A stretch of 17,755 nt of DNA from Candidatus Colimonas fimequi (GTDB lineage: Bacteria > Bacillota > Clostridia > Peptostreptococcales > Anaerovoracaceae), in the NCBI GenBank assembly GCA_018065295.1, contig JAGHTQ010000026.1, forward strand, positions 1 to 17,755, given 5' to 3'. Below, piece by piece: positions 6,743 to 15,411 of the stretch; the first letter of the stretch is position 1; each line of letters begins with the position of its first letter. The notes under the pieces were generated by a model, which worked only from the letters and a program-made list of their open reading frames with translations, was not told the DNA's origin and ran no database searches. Position numbers and translations under genes: made by a program.

Positions 6743-6776
6743 CAATTTCTGTGGTTACTTGTCACATATTTTCTTC

Positions 6777-7259
6777 CTATCTCTTAGTGTACCAGAGCTC
6801 ATTCATGGAGATTTCAAGCAGACGTGCGATTGCCTGCTCTGGCTCTAAATCGTGAAGTTCATCGTAGCACTTCTTCATCATCTGGCCATTAGCCTTGCGC
6901 CAGATTTTGTTGCTAGGACGGCAACGATCATAGTAATGCCAGTATCTGTATAACCAGCCAGCCCATCGCATGATTTCCTCTGAATAGAGTTCACCATCCG
7001 TTGACGCTGCGCTTATTTTCTCATCGTGCAAAAGTTTCTCCATGATTTCTTCTGCACTCATTTTGAGCGCCACATCCGCACCCTTGCGCGGATTGTGGCT
7101 ATATGCATATGGATCCTCATCAAACTCGTCTATATACTGACAGATTTCTGACTTCATGAACTTACGAATAAATTCAGAGCACTTGAAACCCTTTCTTGCC
7201 GCCAGAACGAAAAGTTCGCCCTGAGTTTCACATACGTTAATTCTGTTTTGTGTAAGCAT
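6777..7259 (-). CDS. Protein of unknown function, 160 residues, last gene of the polymer operon
   Basis: ATG at 7259 with AAGGAG 4-5 bases upstream, located in the 11-bp gap after the SGNH hydrolase gene, so translation is probably coupled. The protein has no signal peptide or TM and is predicted mostly helical. Visible features are an aromatic/basic segment near residues 105-130 (RWAGWLYRYWHYYDRCRPSNKIW) and several acidic helices. I do not recognise a family; an operon-linked cytoplasmic accessory protein is one possibility, and a stand-alone regulatory or antitoxin-like small protein is another. Coding status is supported by the ribosome binding site, the tight spacing and a length without competing frames. 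No intrinsic terminator with a T-run follows; only a weak CCACA/TGTGG hairpin is seen. Confidence 0.65.
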   Translation of the reverse strand: MLTQNRINVCETQGELFVLAARKGFKCSEFIRKFMKSEICQYIDEFDEDPYAYSHNPRKGADVALKMSAEEIMEKLLHDEKISAASTDGELYSEEIMRWAGWLYRYWHYYDRCRPSNKIWRKANGQMMKKCYDELHDLEPEQAIARLLEISMNELWYTKR

Positions 7260-7270
7260 ATTTCTCCTTA

Positions 7271-9676
7271 CTATGGTACAAGCGGATCTTCTGGATTAAG
7301 CACAACATCATCCTGCTGTGGATTATCTGTTGATTCACCTGAATCATTATTATTTTCTGATGATGAGTTTGTATCATCGTTTGAAGATTCATCACTTGGA
7401 TCTTCGCTTGACTCATCAGTTGCATTATCGATTTCATCAATTATATCTTCAATAATGAACATTGATGGCTTAGGAGCATAATACTCATCATTAAATACAT
7501 TCTTCATCAGGAAGTCTGCAATACTATCACCGAACTTGCCATAAACGTATTTAGTGAAATGCAGGTTATCTGATGCATTATATGGGCAGTTTGATGAATT
7601 TACAATACCGTAATCGTTAGTGTGATATGTGTAAATCTTAATATATGAGGAATTATCGTTCCAAATCTTATTAAGGGTATTAAGACAATTCTGATAGTCA
7701 TTCAAATTATTGCCACTCTGTCCGAGACCGCCTACCTTAGAAGTATCATTCTTAGTCTTGAAACGGTTCATTCTTGGATAATATGATCTACCATTATACG
7801 TACTGAAGTATACTCTATCAGCATAGAAGAGATCTACTGTTACAACCTTGATTGGCTTCTTGCCAGCTTCTACTCTAGCCTTACTAGCATCCTCTATTCT
7901 CTTCATGATGGTATTATAAGCACCATAGAATGTAGTCTTGTCAAATGAAGGATTATAATCAGGGCTATTTCTGTCTGTTACACCGTAAACCACATCGTTT
8001 GAACATGAAGCTGTCTGACCGTCTTCTGTCTGATATGTAGTGAAGTTTTTCTCAAGTGCATACCAGTAACTGTGACTTGCTGTGTTAGCAAGAGGTGCAC
8101 AGTCAGTATAGTCATTTGTTCCAGCAGAAAGAACTACGATATCATAATCCTCAATAGTAGATGTATTATCCAAAGTACCGAGCATAGTCTTTCTCTGTGG
8201 AGTCTTACCTTCTGCGACTGGTTTTACAATCTCATCAACCATTCTTGCTCTATTGAAGTTTGACTTATCACCATCCTGCCAACCCTCATATGTTGAACTA
8301 GCGTGGTAAGGTAACTTAACAAGCTTTGAATTTGTATATGATGGCTTATAAGTATATGATGTTCCTGACTTAACTTCTGCAATAGGAGTGTAGTATGTTG
8401 AGCCTGGACATGATGGATTGTAGAAATGAGTCTTATTCTTCTCAGTTTCATTTACTAACTTAGCAGTTGATTGATTACCAGTTAACTGGTTTACTCTGTT
8501 AGAAATTGAGAACTTATGCCATTCTGGAGATGTTGTAATTCCTGTTATTTCATCAATTGATCTTGATCTGTAATATGGTGATCCGTAAGTAATGCTATCG
8601 CCGAACCAAAGGATATCTTCGTCATATTTCCTATCCTTTGTTGTCATAACATCATAACCTTCTCCCAGGTTATGCTTACTTAATACGATGCCGCTTCTCT
8701 TCTTAGTGTATGCTCTAACGCAATAATACTTGCTCTTATCTACATTAGCATATGCGGTAACGTTCTTATTATATGAGAATCTACCTGGAGACGGTACATC
8801 TGCATCAGGATTGTCGAAATCAAATCCGTTTTCTGATGATGCAGTATAAACATAATAACCATCTACATTAGGCACTGTTCCCCATGTTACTTTGGCTTCT
8901 GATCCGTTCTCATCAACGCTTACAATTGAAGGTGCTTCAATCTGCCAGTCGCCTTCCTTCTGATACAGACCTAAACTGTACTTAGCCTTCTTCTTGTAGG
9001 TTGTCTTCTTCTGTGCTCTTACTGTATAAACCAGATTGTTTGAAGAAGGGTCTATAAATGTATTTGCATCAAAAAGAATGCTCTTATCAGCTGATTTTGA
9101 CTTGTTTACAGTCTTATAATAGTAGTCTGTAAATGAAAGATTCGCACCATCAACTGTTGCAATGAGTCTATATGATGCGCCTGTTCTATCAGCCTTACGA
9201 TATACCAGATACTGTGTTGCGCCTGATACCTTAGTCCATGATACCTTGGCACTCATGTTATTTGTCTTAACGCTTACCTTTGTTGTTCCAATAAGCTGCA
9301 TACCGTTAGGGTCGTATTTACCCTTGCCGATTCTTACTGTGTAAATATAGTTCTTGCCAAGGCCTATGTTCTTATCAATATATGAAGTTGATGACTTCTT
9401 GCCTTTAACTGTTGCAATCTTGCTCCATGAACCACCCGGCTTCTTCCTATATACGCTATATGACTTACCTGCGCTTGAGTACCAGATTACTTCTGCGCTC
9501 GCATTGGTGCCAGATGATACTTCATAATATGAAACCGCCTTAAGTCTAGGTGCTTTGCTCTTAGCTGCGTAGACTTCATCAGACTGAATCATTGTAAATG
9601 CTACCATCATGGCAATTACCATAATAAAGCTACACAATGTCATCCTAACTATATTGTTAGTCTTAAACGCCTGCAT
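7271..9676 (-). CDS. Secreted SGNH/GDSL hydrolase with N-terminal FN3-like domains
   Basis: 801 residues from the ATG at 9676. The earlier ATG at 9691 is rejected because the sequence right after it (GGAGG) is the ribosome binding site of the 9676 start and nothing suitable precedes 9691. Residues 1-38 are a signal peptide ending near VYAA. Residues about 42-345 contain FN3-like beta repeats (VSWTKVSGATQYLVYRK, VTWGTVPNVDGYYVYT). The SGNH domain has block I FGDSITYG (nucleophile S361), block III GTND (519-522) and block V DNLH (D703, H706). The tail 752-801 is Ser/Asp/Asn/Glu-rich and disordered, without LPXTG. Role: extracellular esterase or acyl hydrolase, probably acting on O-acyl groups of surface polymer (inference). 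It sits between a glycerophosphotransferase-like gene 26 bp upstream and a small gene 11 bp downstream. Confidence 0.88.
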   Translation of the reverse strand: MQAFKTNNIVRMTLCSFIMVIAMMVAFTMIQSDEVYAAKSKAPRLKAVSYYEVSSGTNASAEVIWYSSAGKSYSVYRKKPGGSWSKIATVKGKKSSTSYIDKNIGLGKNYIYTVRIGKGKYDPNGMQLIGTTKVSVKTNNMSAKVSWTKVSGATQYLVYRKADRTGASYRLIATVDGANLSFTDYYYKTVNKSKSADKSILFDANTFIDPSSNNLVYTVRAQKKTTYKKKAKYSLGLYQKEGDWQIEAPSIVSVDENGSEAKVTWGTVPNVDGYYVYTASSENGFDFDNPDADVPSPGRFSYNKNVTAYANVDKSKYYCVRAYTKKRSGIVLSKHNLGEGYDVMTTKDRKYDEDILWFGDSITYGSPYYRSRSIDEITGITTSPEWHKFSISNRVNQLTGNQSTAKLVNETEKNKTHFYNPSCPGSTYYTPIAEVKSGTSYTYKPSYTNSKLVKLPYHASSTYEGWQDGDKSNFNRARMVDEIVKPVAEGKTPQRKTMLGTLDNTSTIEDYDIVVLSAGTNDYTDCAPLANTASHSYWYALEKNFTTYQTEDGQTASCSNDVVYGVTDRNSPDYNPSFDKTTFYGAYNTIMKRIEDASKARVEAGKKPIKVVTVDLFYADRVYFSTYNGRSYYPRMNRFKTKNDTSKVGGLGQSGNNLNDYQNCLNTLNKIWNDNSSYIKIYTYHTNDYGIVNSSNCPYNASDNLHFTKYVYGKFGDSIADFLMKNVFNDEYYAPKPSMFIIEDIIDEIDNATDESSEDPSDESSNDDTNSSSENNNDSGESTDNPQQDDVVLNPEDPLVP

Positions 9677-9691
9677 GATTTTTTCCTCCAT
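9677..9691 (-). promoter_or_regulatory. Ribosome binding site deciding the SGNH hydrolase start
   Basis: Minus-strand ATGGAGGAAAAAATC directly precedes the ATG at 9676. GGAGG is 8 bases from that ATG. Because the GGAGG is part of the codons following the ATG at 9691, that upstream ATG is unlikely to be used. Confidence 0.75.
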
Positions 9692-9702
9692 AATCCAAAA
9701 GT

Positions 9703-10977
9703 TTACTTATCCAAAGTTTTATCGAATATTACATCAATTACTCTACGAGCAGCCTTGCCATCATCGAGATAGTTAAACATCTCGTTAAATTCTTTATAAG
9801 TATTGTCGTAATTAAATCCCTTTTCCCTAATTGTGTTTATCGCATCAATCAGCTGATCTTCAGTCTTAACTATTTCACCTGGTAACTTCTCAAGATCCAG
9901 ATAGAAGCCTCTGATTGAATTGCCGTATTCTTCAAGGTCATACATGTAGAAGACAATTGGTCTCTTCAGACATGCATAATCAAAGAATACACTTGAATAG
10001 TCTGTAATCAGAATGTCTGTCATAAGATAGAGTTCTGAAATATCTGCTATTCTTGACACATCATATATGAAACCTTCATATGCAGCGAAATCAAATGAAT
10101 TCGCAATGAAGTAATGTGTTCTAAATAAGATAATGTACTCATCTCCAAGTTCTTCACGAAGTCTATCGAAATCAAGTTTCAGGTCATATGTATATCCCTG
10201 ACCAGATACGTGATTGTTATCTCTGAAGGTTGGCGCATACAGAATAACCTTCTTATCCTTAGGTGCACCTACTATCTTGTAGATTTCATCGATATCTTCC
10301 TGTGTGTAATTGCTGAGAATGTCATTTCTTGGATATCCCACTTCAGTAATGATATCAGACATTCCCATACCGTCAAGATTAAATGAACTAATAAATCTAT
10401 CAGATGCCCATGCACTTGGTGAAAGGAAATGTGTATATCTTACAACATCCTTATCGTTTCGTATTCTTATTTCTTCAAGACTGTTATTAACATTACCGTC
10501 TTCAATCTGAATATCACATCTAAGTCTCTTAAGAGGCGTACCGTGCCAAGTCTGCATTACAACCTGTCCATCCTTGCGGCTTATGCCGTCAAATAACATG
10601 GCGTTTGTAATAACATACTTGGAAGTAGCTAATTCATAGTAATATTCATCTGATCTGAACGTAACGAATTTAGCGCCTTCAAGTTTGGGAATGCTTCTGT
10701 GCTTCTCGGTATCTTCAAATGACCATACAAATGTCCAGCCTTCGAATTCTCCCGATCTAAGCATCTCCTCGTATATTGCTCTAGGATTGCAACTGTACTG
10801 TCTACCATTGAATACTTCGAACAGAACCTTCTTCTCATCAAGCGGATACTTGCCGTATTTCTTAAGATAACGGTTACCACGAAGCTTATTCATCATATTA
10901 CGAGCAACCTGTCTCTGTTCAGGATGCTTCTTCAGGTATGTTATCAATGTTGCTTTTAATTTATTAGTCAAACTCAT
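9703..10977 (-). CDS. CDP-glycerol glycerophosphotransferase family enzyme (TagF/TagB-like)
   Basis: 424 residues; AAGGAG about 10 bases before the ATG. The C-terminal GT-B-like catalytic domain has the family motifs: WHGTPLK (144-150, catalytic-type His), GYPRND (214-219), ILYAPTFRD (245-253), FRTH (285-288), and ILITDYSSVFFDYA (322-335) followed by RPIVFY and RGFY. Enzymes of this family transfer glycerol-phosphate (or related polyol-phosphate) from a CDP-activated donor to a membrane-linked acceptor on the cytoplasmic face. No TM is present, so attachment is peripheral. Members vary in donor (glycerol, ribitol) and in primase or polymerase role, which the sequence does not settle. It lies in the middle of the operon, 14 bp after the FN3/BIG2 protein gene and 26 bp before the SGNH hydrolase gene. 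Confidence 0.9.
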   Translation of the reverse strand: MSLTNKLKATLITYLKKHPEQRQVARNMMNKLRGNRYLKKYGKYPLDEKKVLFEVFNGRQYSCNPRAIYEEMLRSGEFEGWTFVWSFEDTEKHRSIPKLEGAKFVTFRSDEYYYELATSKYVITNAMLFDGISRKDGQVVMQTWHGTPLKRLRCDIQIEDGNVNNSLEEIRIRNDKDVVRYTHFLSPSAWASDRFISSFNLDGMGMSDIITEVGYPRNDILSNYTQEDIDEIYKIVGAPKDKKVILYAPTFRDNNHVSGQGYTYDLKLDFDRLREELGDEYIILFRTHYFIANSFDFAAYEGFIYDVSRIADISELYLMTDILITDYSSVFFDYACLKRPIVFYMYDLEEYGNSIRGFYLDLEKLPGEIVKTEDQLIDAINTIREKGFNYDNTYKEFNEMFNYLDDGKAARRVIDVIFDKTLDK

Positions 10978-10991
10978 TTCTTAATTGCTCC

Positions 10992-12614
10992 TTATGGAAT
11001 TGCAACTCTCGTCTTAGTTTTATAGATATAGTCTCTGCTTGTTCCACGTTTGTTCATGAGGATAACAAGATATCCATCATCAACAACGCAGCTCTCAATT
11101 TCCCCAATTGGCAAATAGTAACTACCAAGATATGCACCATCTGATACACGATACATATCAATATAGCTGGTATTACCACTAACCCATGTGCACACAAGTG
11201 CAACGCCGTTATAAGCGCCTATATCCTGTGCGTGATTATATCTAATTCGTTTCCAGATGAACTTCTCAACTCTGAACTTCTCATCTGTAACATAAATTTC
11301 ATTACCCTTGCTCAGGTAGAATTTGTTATTACTCTCGTCGTATGCAATGCCTGATGTTACCTTAGGCAGAGTAAATGGACTCTCACTTACAAGCTGCTTC
11401 TCATCATATACACTGCATTCTTTTGTCTTAACACTCTTATGTGTTTTTACTACATATATCTTGCCTGTATTCGGGTTATACGTACTGCCGTTGGCATGTC
11501 CCATATTCTTAAGGGCCGCTTCACGCTTCTGCTTACCCTTCCTGTTATATGTAATAATTTTGCCTTGAGATCCTCCATGGTTAACATATGCAATCATATA
11601 TTCAGAACCATTGAAACTCATGGACTGAGGGACATTAGTCTTGCCGCTTCCTGTTATCAATGCGACTGTATCAAGATCTTTTTCTTTCAAAGTCTTGATA
11701 TTGTGTGACTTCTTGTAGCTTTCTGCTGTATTAGCTGCCGCTTCAATAGTCACTGGGGACGACTGCTTGCCCTTTATTGTCTGTCTGTTTATCGTTGCTG
11801 TCGCACGTACCTTGTATTGTCCCTGAGTTCTAACTATTTTCAGATGGTTTGATTTCCCATCGACAGTCTTAATAGGAACATACTTGTCAGTTGCGATGTT
11901 GTATCTTAAGATTTCGTAGTCTGTTGCGAACTGTACAGGCTCCCACTTAAGTACAACAGTTTCATCAGCAACATCAGTTACTTCCACATTAGTTGTACCT
12001 AATGAATCCGGATATGACATAACAACAACTTCCTTGGTAGCGTCCTTGTATTCGTCCGTACCCTTAGCAGTTACTGTAATAGTTGTCTCTCCAGATTTCT
12101 TCAAGGTAACAGTACCCGTGTCAGTTACTGAGGCTACGTTTTCGTCGTTAGATTTAAAGGTTATCTTACCTTTACCGATGGCTGTGACATCGAAGGTATT
12201 ACCTTCGAAACCTCTCAGTTCCTTTGCAGAAAGATGAAGTTTCTGCTTCAGCTTGTCAGTCTTAATGGTTACCAGTTCAGCACCGCAGCTGTTGCCTTTG
12301 CTATTTGGTGTAGTTACCATGATGCGGTACGTTTCTCCAATATCCGCCTTGTGAATGGAATACGACGTTCCTGATACTGTCTCTCTCTTAGGAAATCCCA
12401 GTCCGTGGAACACATAGACCTCGTACTCGTCTACTCCAATATCCTTCCACTTGGCAGTAATGCTATGCTCATCCTGAGTAACCTTAAGGCCCTTAATGGC
12501 ATATTCTGAGTCATCGAAGAGATAGACTATTGCCAGGAACGGAATTGACATTACAATTACCGCGGCTAGCAGAATAGCTATCAGTATTAATTTGAAACTT
12601 GATGACTTCAACAT
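10992..12614 (-). CDS. Membrane-anchored extracellular FN3/BIG2 protein with propeller-like C-terminus
   Basis: 540 residues. An uncleaved or poorly cleaved N-terminal hydrophobic helix at about 8-33 (FKLILIAILLAAVIVM...) suggests a type II membrane anchor. It is followed by an FN3-like domain (38-118, ITAKWKDIGVDEYEVYV), a BIG2-type Ig domain (121-200, FKSNDENVASV ... GTVTLKKSGETTITVTAKG), another FN3-like domain (205-290, VLKWEPVQFATDYEILRY), and residues 315-535 of short repeated beta-strand units (GIAYDESNNKFYLSKGNEIYV, STYNPNTGKIYVV) resembling a beta-propeller. No catalytic motif was seen. The ribosome binding site is weak (AAGGA 14 bases away), so the start is less certain. The position between LicD-like and TagF-like genes suggests a surface-polymer partner or carbohydrate-binding factor (inference). 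Confidence 0.78.
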   Translation of the reverse strand: MLKSSSFKLILIAILLAAVIVMSIPFLAIVYLFDDSEYAIKGLKVTQDEHSITAKWKDIGVDEYEVYVFHGLGFPKRETVSGTSYSIHKADIGETYRIMVTTPNSKGNSCGAELVTIKTDKLKQKLHLSAKELRGFEGNTFDVTAIGKGKITFKSNDENVASVTDTGTVTLKKSGETTITVTAKGTDEYKDATKEVVVMSYPDSLGTTNVEVTDVADETVVLKWEPVQFATDYEILRYNIATDKYVPIKTVDGKSNHLKIVRTQGQYKVRATATINRQTIKGKQSSPVTIEAAANTAESYKKSHNIKTLKEKDLDTVALITGSGKTNVPQSMSFNGSEYMIAYVNHGGSQGKIITYNRKGKQKREAALKNMGHANGSTYNPNTGKIYVVKTHKSVKTKECSVYDEKQLVSESPFTLPKVTSGIAYDESNNKFYLSKGNEIYVTDEKFRVEKFIWKRIRYNHAQDIGAYNGVALVCTWVSGNTSYIDMYRVSDGAYLGSYYLPIGEIESCVVDDGYLVILMNKRGTSRDYIYKTKTRVAIP

Positions 12615-12662
12615 ATGTCTTATCTTTGTCCTTATACCTTCTGATTAATTGTGATAATGCAT

Positions 12663-13760
12663 TTACATTGCATTACGCTTATCTACTAAACTATTTAATC
12701 TCTCAATACCATAGAATGGAATGTTCTGCGTATTCCATCTTTTTCTTACGCGCTCGTACTCTTCTGTTCCAAGGTCGAAATCAACAAGATTTCCATCGTT
12801 TAAGAGGACCTGAAGCTGGTCAATCTTATCGTCAGTGTAGAGATCCTTCATGGCTACAACGTCCCTTGACATGAGATATGTATTCCATCCACGCTGCTTA
12901 ACCTTTCTTGGCTCCTTGCCCTTATCTGATACCTTCATGAACTTCTCTCTGGCAATTCGAGCATTCTCAAGGTGTTCAACGAAGCTATCAGTCATAGCGT
13001 CCTTGAACGGAACGGTAACGTCACAGATTTCAACCTGCTGCATTGTTTCTCTAGCAACAGCCTTAGTGATACGGTTGCCGTAGAATTTCCTGCAGATTGA
13101 GAATTCTCCCTCATTAGTGCTAACTCTCTCAGTTTCGCCCACGATATTGCCCTTGAGCTTGTATCTGCCAGCCTTAACAAAAAGAACGTTATGAATGTCG
13201 TTCCACTTATCAATACGGTAGAACTTTTTTCTGTAGTTAAAGAGCCATGCAGCCACCGTATCACGTCCGAAAACAGACTTAAAAGCATTCATGATTCCTA
13301 CGAAGAATTTATCAGAAGTCTTGGTAATACGCTCTTCCATGTAACTTCTCTTCCAAACTGTTGCCAGTTTAAGGTACAGCTTAGGATCCTTCGGTGGTTC
13401 TTTAACGACTTCTACGATCTTAATGTAGATGCCCTGATTAACATGAAAATGATAGTTTGTTAAGTTAATTCTTGTTGTTTCGCTGTTGTAGAATCTTGTT
13501 TCGATTCTTCTTGCGTTAGTATTTGTCAGGAAGTTTTCTACAAATCTGTTAGGAATCTTACCGTTTACCGCTTCAGCGAAACGTTCCTGATCTCCGCCAG
13601 TCATGGCTACTGATATATAATCTACTGAATTAGGAAGCACACCGTTATCAATGATGCTGTCAAGAACTTCATTGCCTACTGTGTATTCCAGTCCATTTGC
13701 AACGCATATTTCATCTAATTCTTTCAGAAGGTCAATAAGCGCTCTAGTTTTTTCGTCCAT
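12663..13760 (-). CDS. LicD-like protein with degenerate active site
   Basis: 365 residues; ATG at 13760 with AGGTG just upstream, 7 bp after the intact LicD gene. The N-terminus follows the LicD pattern (MDEKTRALIDLLKELDEICVANGLEYTVGNEVLDSIIDNGVLP), but the hallmark GG-LLGAVR...PWDDDID stretch is replaced: VLPNSVDYISVAMTG (41-55) keeps only one of the usual clustered acidic residues, and GxxLG is EVLDS. The nucleotidyltransferase-type metal site is therefore probably lost. Residues 85-300 are unlike anything I recognise and include a WNDIHNVLFVKAGRYKL block that could be a second lobe. The frame is intact and length normal, so it is not decayed. Likely a non-catalytic partner of the adjacent LicD enzyme, or a diverged transferase with another active site. 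Confidence 0.7.
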   Translation of the reverse strand: MDEKTRALIDLLKELDEICVANGLEYTVGNEVLDSIIDNGVLPNSVDYISVAMTGGDQERFAEAVNGKIPNRFVENFLTNTNARRIETRFYNSETTRINLTNYHFHVNQGIYIKIVEVVKEPPKDPKLYLKLATVWKRSYMEERITKTSDKFFVGIMNAFKSVFGRDTVAAWLFNYRKKFYRIDKWNDIHNVLFVKAGRYKLKGNIVGETERVSTNEGEFSICRKFYGNRITKAVARETMQQVEICDVTVPFKDAMTDSFVEHLENARIAREKFMKVSDKGKEPRKVKQRGWNTYLMSRDVVAMKDLYTDDKIDQLQVLLNDGNLVDFDLGTEEYERVRKRWNTQNIPFYGIERLNSLVDKRNAM

Positions 13761-13767
13761 AATTCAC

Positions 13768-15387
13768 CTACTTCATATCCGCATACATATCTATTTCACT
13801 GAAGCATTCGTTAGCTTCCTTCCAGATAAATGCGTTTCTTGTCTGATTACATGCCTCAATGTATAATGCCTTGGATTCATCCAGTTCGCCTAATCTGTAG
13901 AGGGCATATGCCTTCATGCTCTTTAATTCACCTGTCAGAGTCATGATTCCTGCCATTCTATTAACTTCTTCAGCGAGATTAATGAAGTCCCTTTTGCTTA
14001 CAGCATCGTGCTTCATGCACCAAAGCTTGCCGTAATTATAGTCAACCAGTTTATCACTGTAATCAGCATGCTTCTTTAATGCTTCCTTCACCTGGTCGTA
14101 ATCTCTATCGTCATAGATTGCCACTGAAATCTCGTGTGCAGCGAACAATCTATTTTCGTATTCTACTAAGCCTTCACTAAGAGGAGCATCCTTTTTCTTT
14201 CTCAGCTTAAGAATCTTGCTGCCTGCATTGTAATTGCCCATTGCAAGATGATATCCAATAACCAGTTCCAGATATTCGTCACAAACGTCAGCCAGCAGGC
14301 TGTGATCCTTGATATCTTTCTCGCCCTGGAACTGGATGAAGTACTTCAGTTCTTCGTAGAGTTCTGCAATTTTGTTTTCTCTAAGGTATTCCTGCATCTT
14401 AGGAATATCGTAATGGAAGTCTTTTATTCTTCTCTCTACCAGTTCCATTTTCGCTAAAGCAAATTCTCTCTGATAGTCAGTTCTCTCCTGAACGATCTGG
14501 ATTCTAAGATCCTTAATATCTCTATGAGCCTTTCTCAGTGCAGGCTTGTCGAGAAGTGGGAGATAAATTGAAGTGAACTTCTCATAAGGTGTATAAATAT
14601 CCTGGTTTAATCCATGTACCACCTGATTGCTTACTGTAGGAACACACATCCAGTCATCACCGTAGCTGAGTCTGAGTACTCTCTCTACCTGATTTACTAC
14701 AGGGAATGGTTTGCCTTCAAATTCAATGTATCTTGGTTCGCCGAAGCTCTCCTTCGGGAAGATATAAGTTATTGTTCCCCATCTCATGCAGTAATAGCCA
14801 GCATCTTCCCAAGAACAGTTAGTAATCTTTGCCTTCAGTTCATCAGTAACTTTATCAAATCCTTCTTTCTTGCATCTTTCATAATACTCAAGGAAGAGTG
14901 GATAATCGAAGTCACTGTTTCCTTCCAATAACTGCTTATTAAGAATGAAATATGGTGAAAGAAGTTCTGTATAGAGCTTCATGTTCTTTCTCTGTTCCCA
15001 TGCAGCATCTGGATCAGCAGGGAGCAGGTCAAAGATGAAGAACTCAACGAATTCTCCGCAGCATTCACCAATCATCATCTGAGAGCGCATCATCATTGTG
15101 CTTTCTTTGTCAACATAACGTCCAATAGGATTAAGGTAATCCTCTGTCATTTCTTCACAAACGAACGCTCTATTCTCTGGAAGTTCGTCCATGATTACAG
15201 CCTTGAACTTCTCCCAGTTGTCACTTGTTATATATAAATCAAGGTCGTCATCCCATGGCAGGAAGCCGCCATTTCTTACAGCGCCCAGTGAACCACCGGC
15301 TGCAAGATAATACGTAATATCGTGCTTTTTGCAGATAGCATCGATTTCTTCCAGCATTGCGAATAACTTACTTTGTAAATCTGTCAT
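13768..15387 (-). CDS. LicD family phosphotransferase with long helical C-terminal extension
   Basis: 539 residues. The N-terminal LicD domain (1 to about 265) has the family hallmarks: YYLAAGGSLGAVRNGGFLPWDDDLDLYI at 26-53 with the D46-D47-D48-x-D50 metal cluster, followed by IGRYVDKEST and FFIFDLLPAD. LicD enzymes transfer phosphocholine or a related phospho-substituent from a CDP-activated donor to a teichoic-acid or surface-sugar acceptor. Typical LicD proteins have about 260-280 residues, so the 275-539 extension is unusual. It is all-helical in appearance, with TPR-like spacing (LVDYNYGKLWCMKHDAVSKRDFINLAEEV ... ALYRLGELDESKALYIEA). The ribosome binding site is weak (GGAC). It is 24 bp after the GNAT gene. 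The donor group (choline, aminoethylphosphonate, other) cannot be read from the sequence. Confidence 0.88.
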   Translation of the reverse strand: MTDLQSKLFAMLEEIDAICKKHDITYYLAAGGSLGAVRNGGFLPWDDDLDLYITSDNWEKFKAVIMDELPENRAFVCEEMTEDYLNPIGRYVDKESTMMMRSQMMIGECCGEFVEFFIFDLLPADPDAAWEQRKNMKLYTELLSPYFILNKQLLEGNSDFDYPLFLEYYERCKKEGFDKVTDELKAKITNCSWEDAGYYCMRWGTITYIFPKESFGEPRYIEFEGKPFPVVNQVERVLRLSYGDDWMCVPTVSNQVVHGLNQDIYTPYEKFTSIYLPLLDKPALRKAHRDIKDLRIQIVQERTDYQREFALAKMELVERRIKDFHYDIPKMQEYLRENKIAELYEELKYFIQFQGEKDIKDHSLLADVCDEYLELVIGYHLAMGNYNAGSKILKLRKKKDAPLSEGLVEYENRLFAAHEISVAIYDDRDYDQVKEALKKHADYSDKLVDYNYGKLWCMKHDAVSKRDFINLAEEVNRMAGIMTLTGELKSMKAYALYRLGELDESKALYIEACNQTRNAFIWKEANECFSEIDMYADMK

Positions 15388-15411
15388 CTTATGTCCGTCC
15401 TAATCTATGTT

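Noticed and set aside
6741..6756. CCACA/TGTGG hairpin after the small unknown gene as a terminator
   Set aside because: The stem is only 5 bp and no T-run follows; read-through into the zinc-ribbon gene cannot be excluded.
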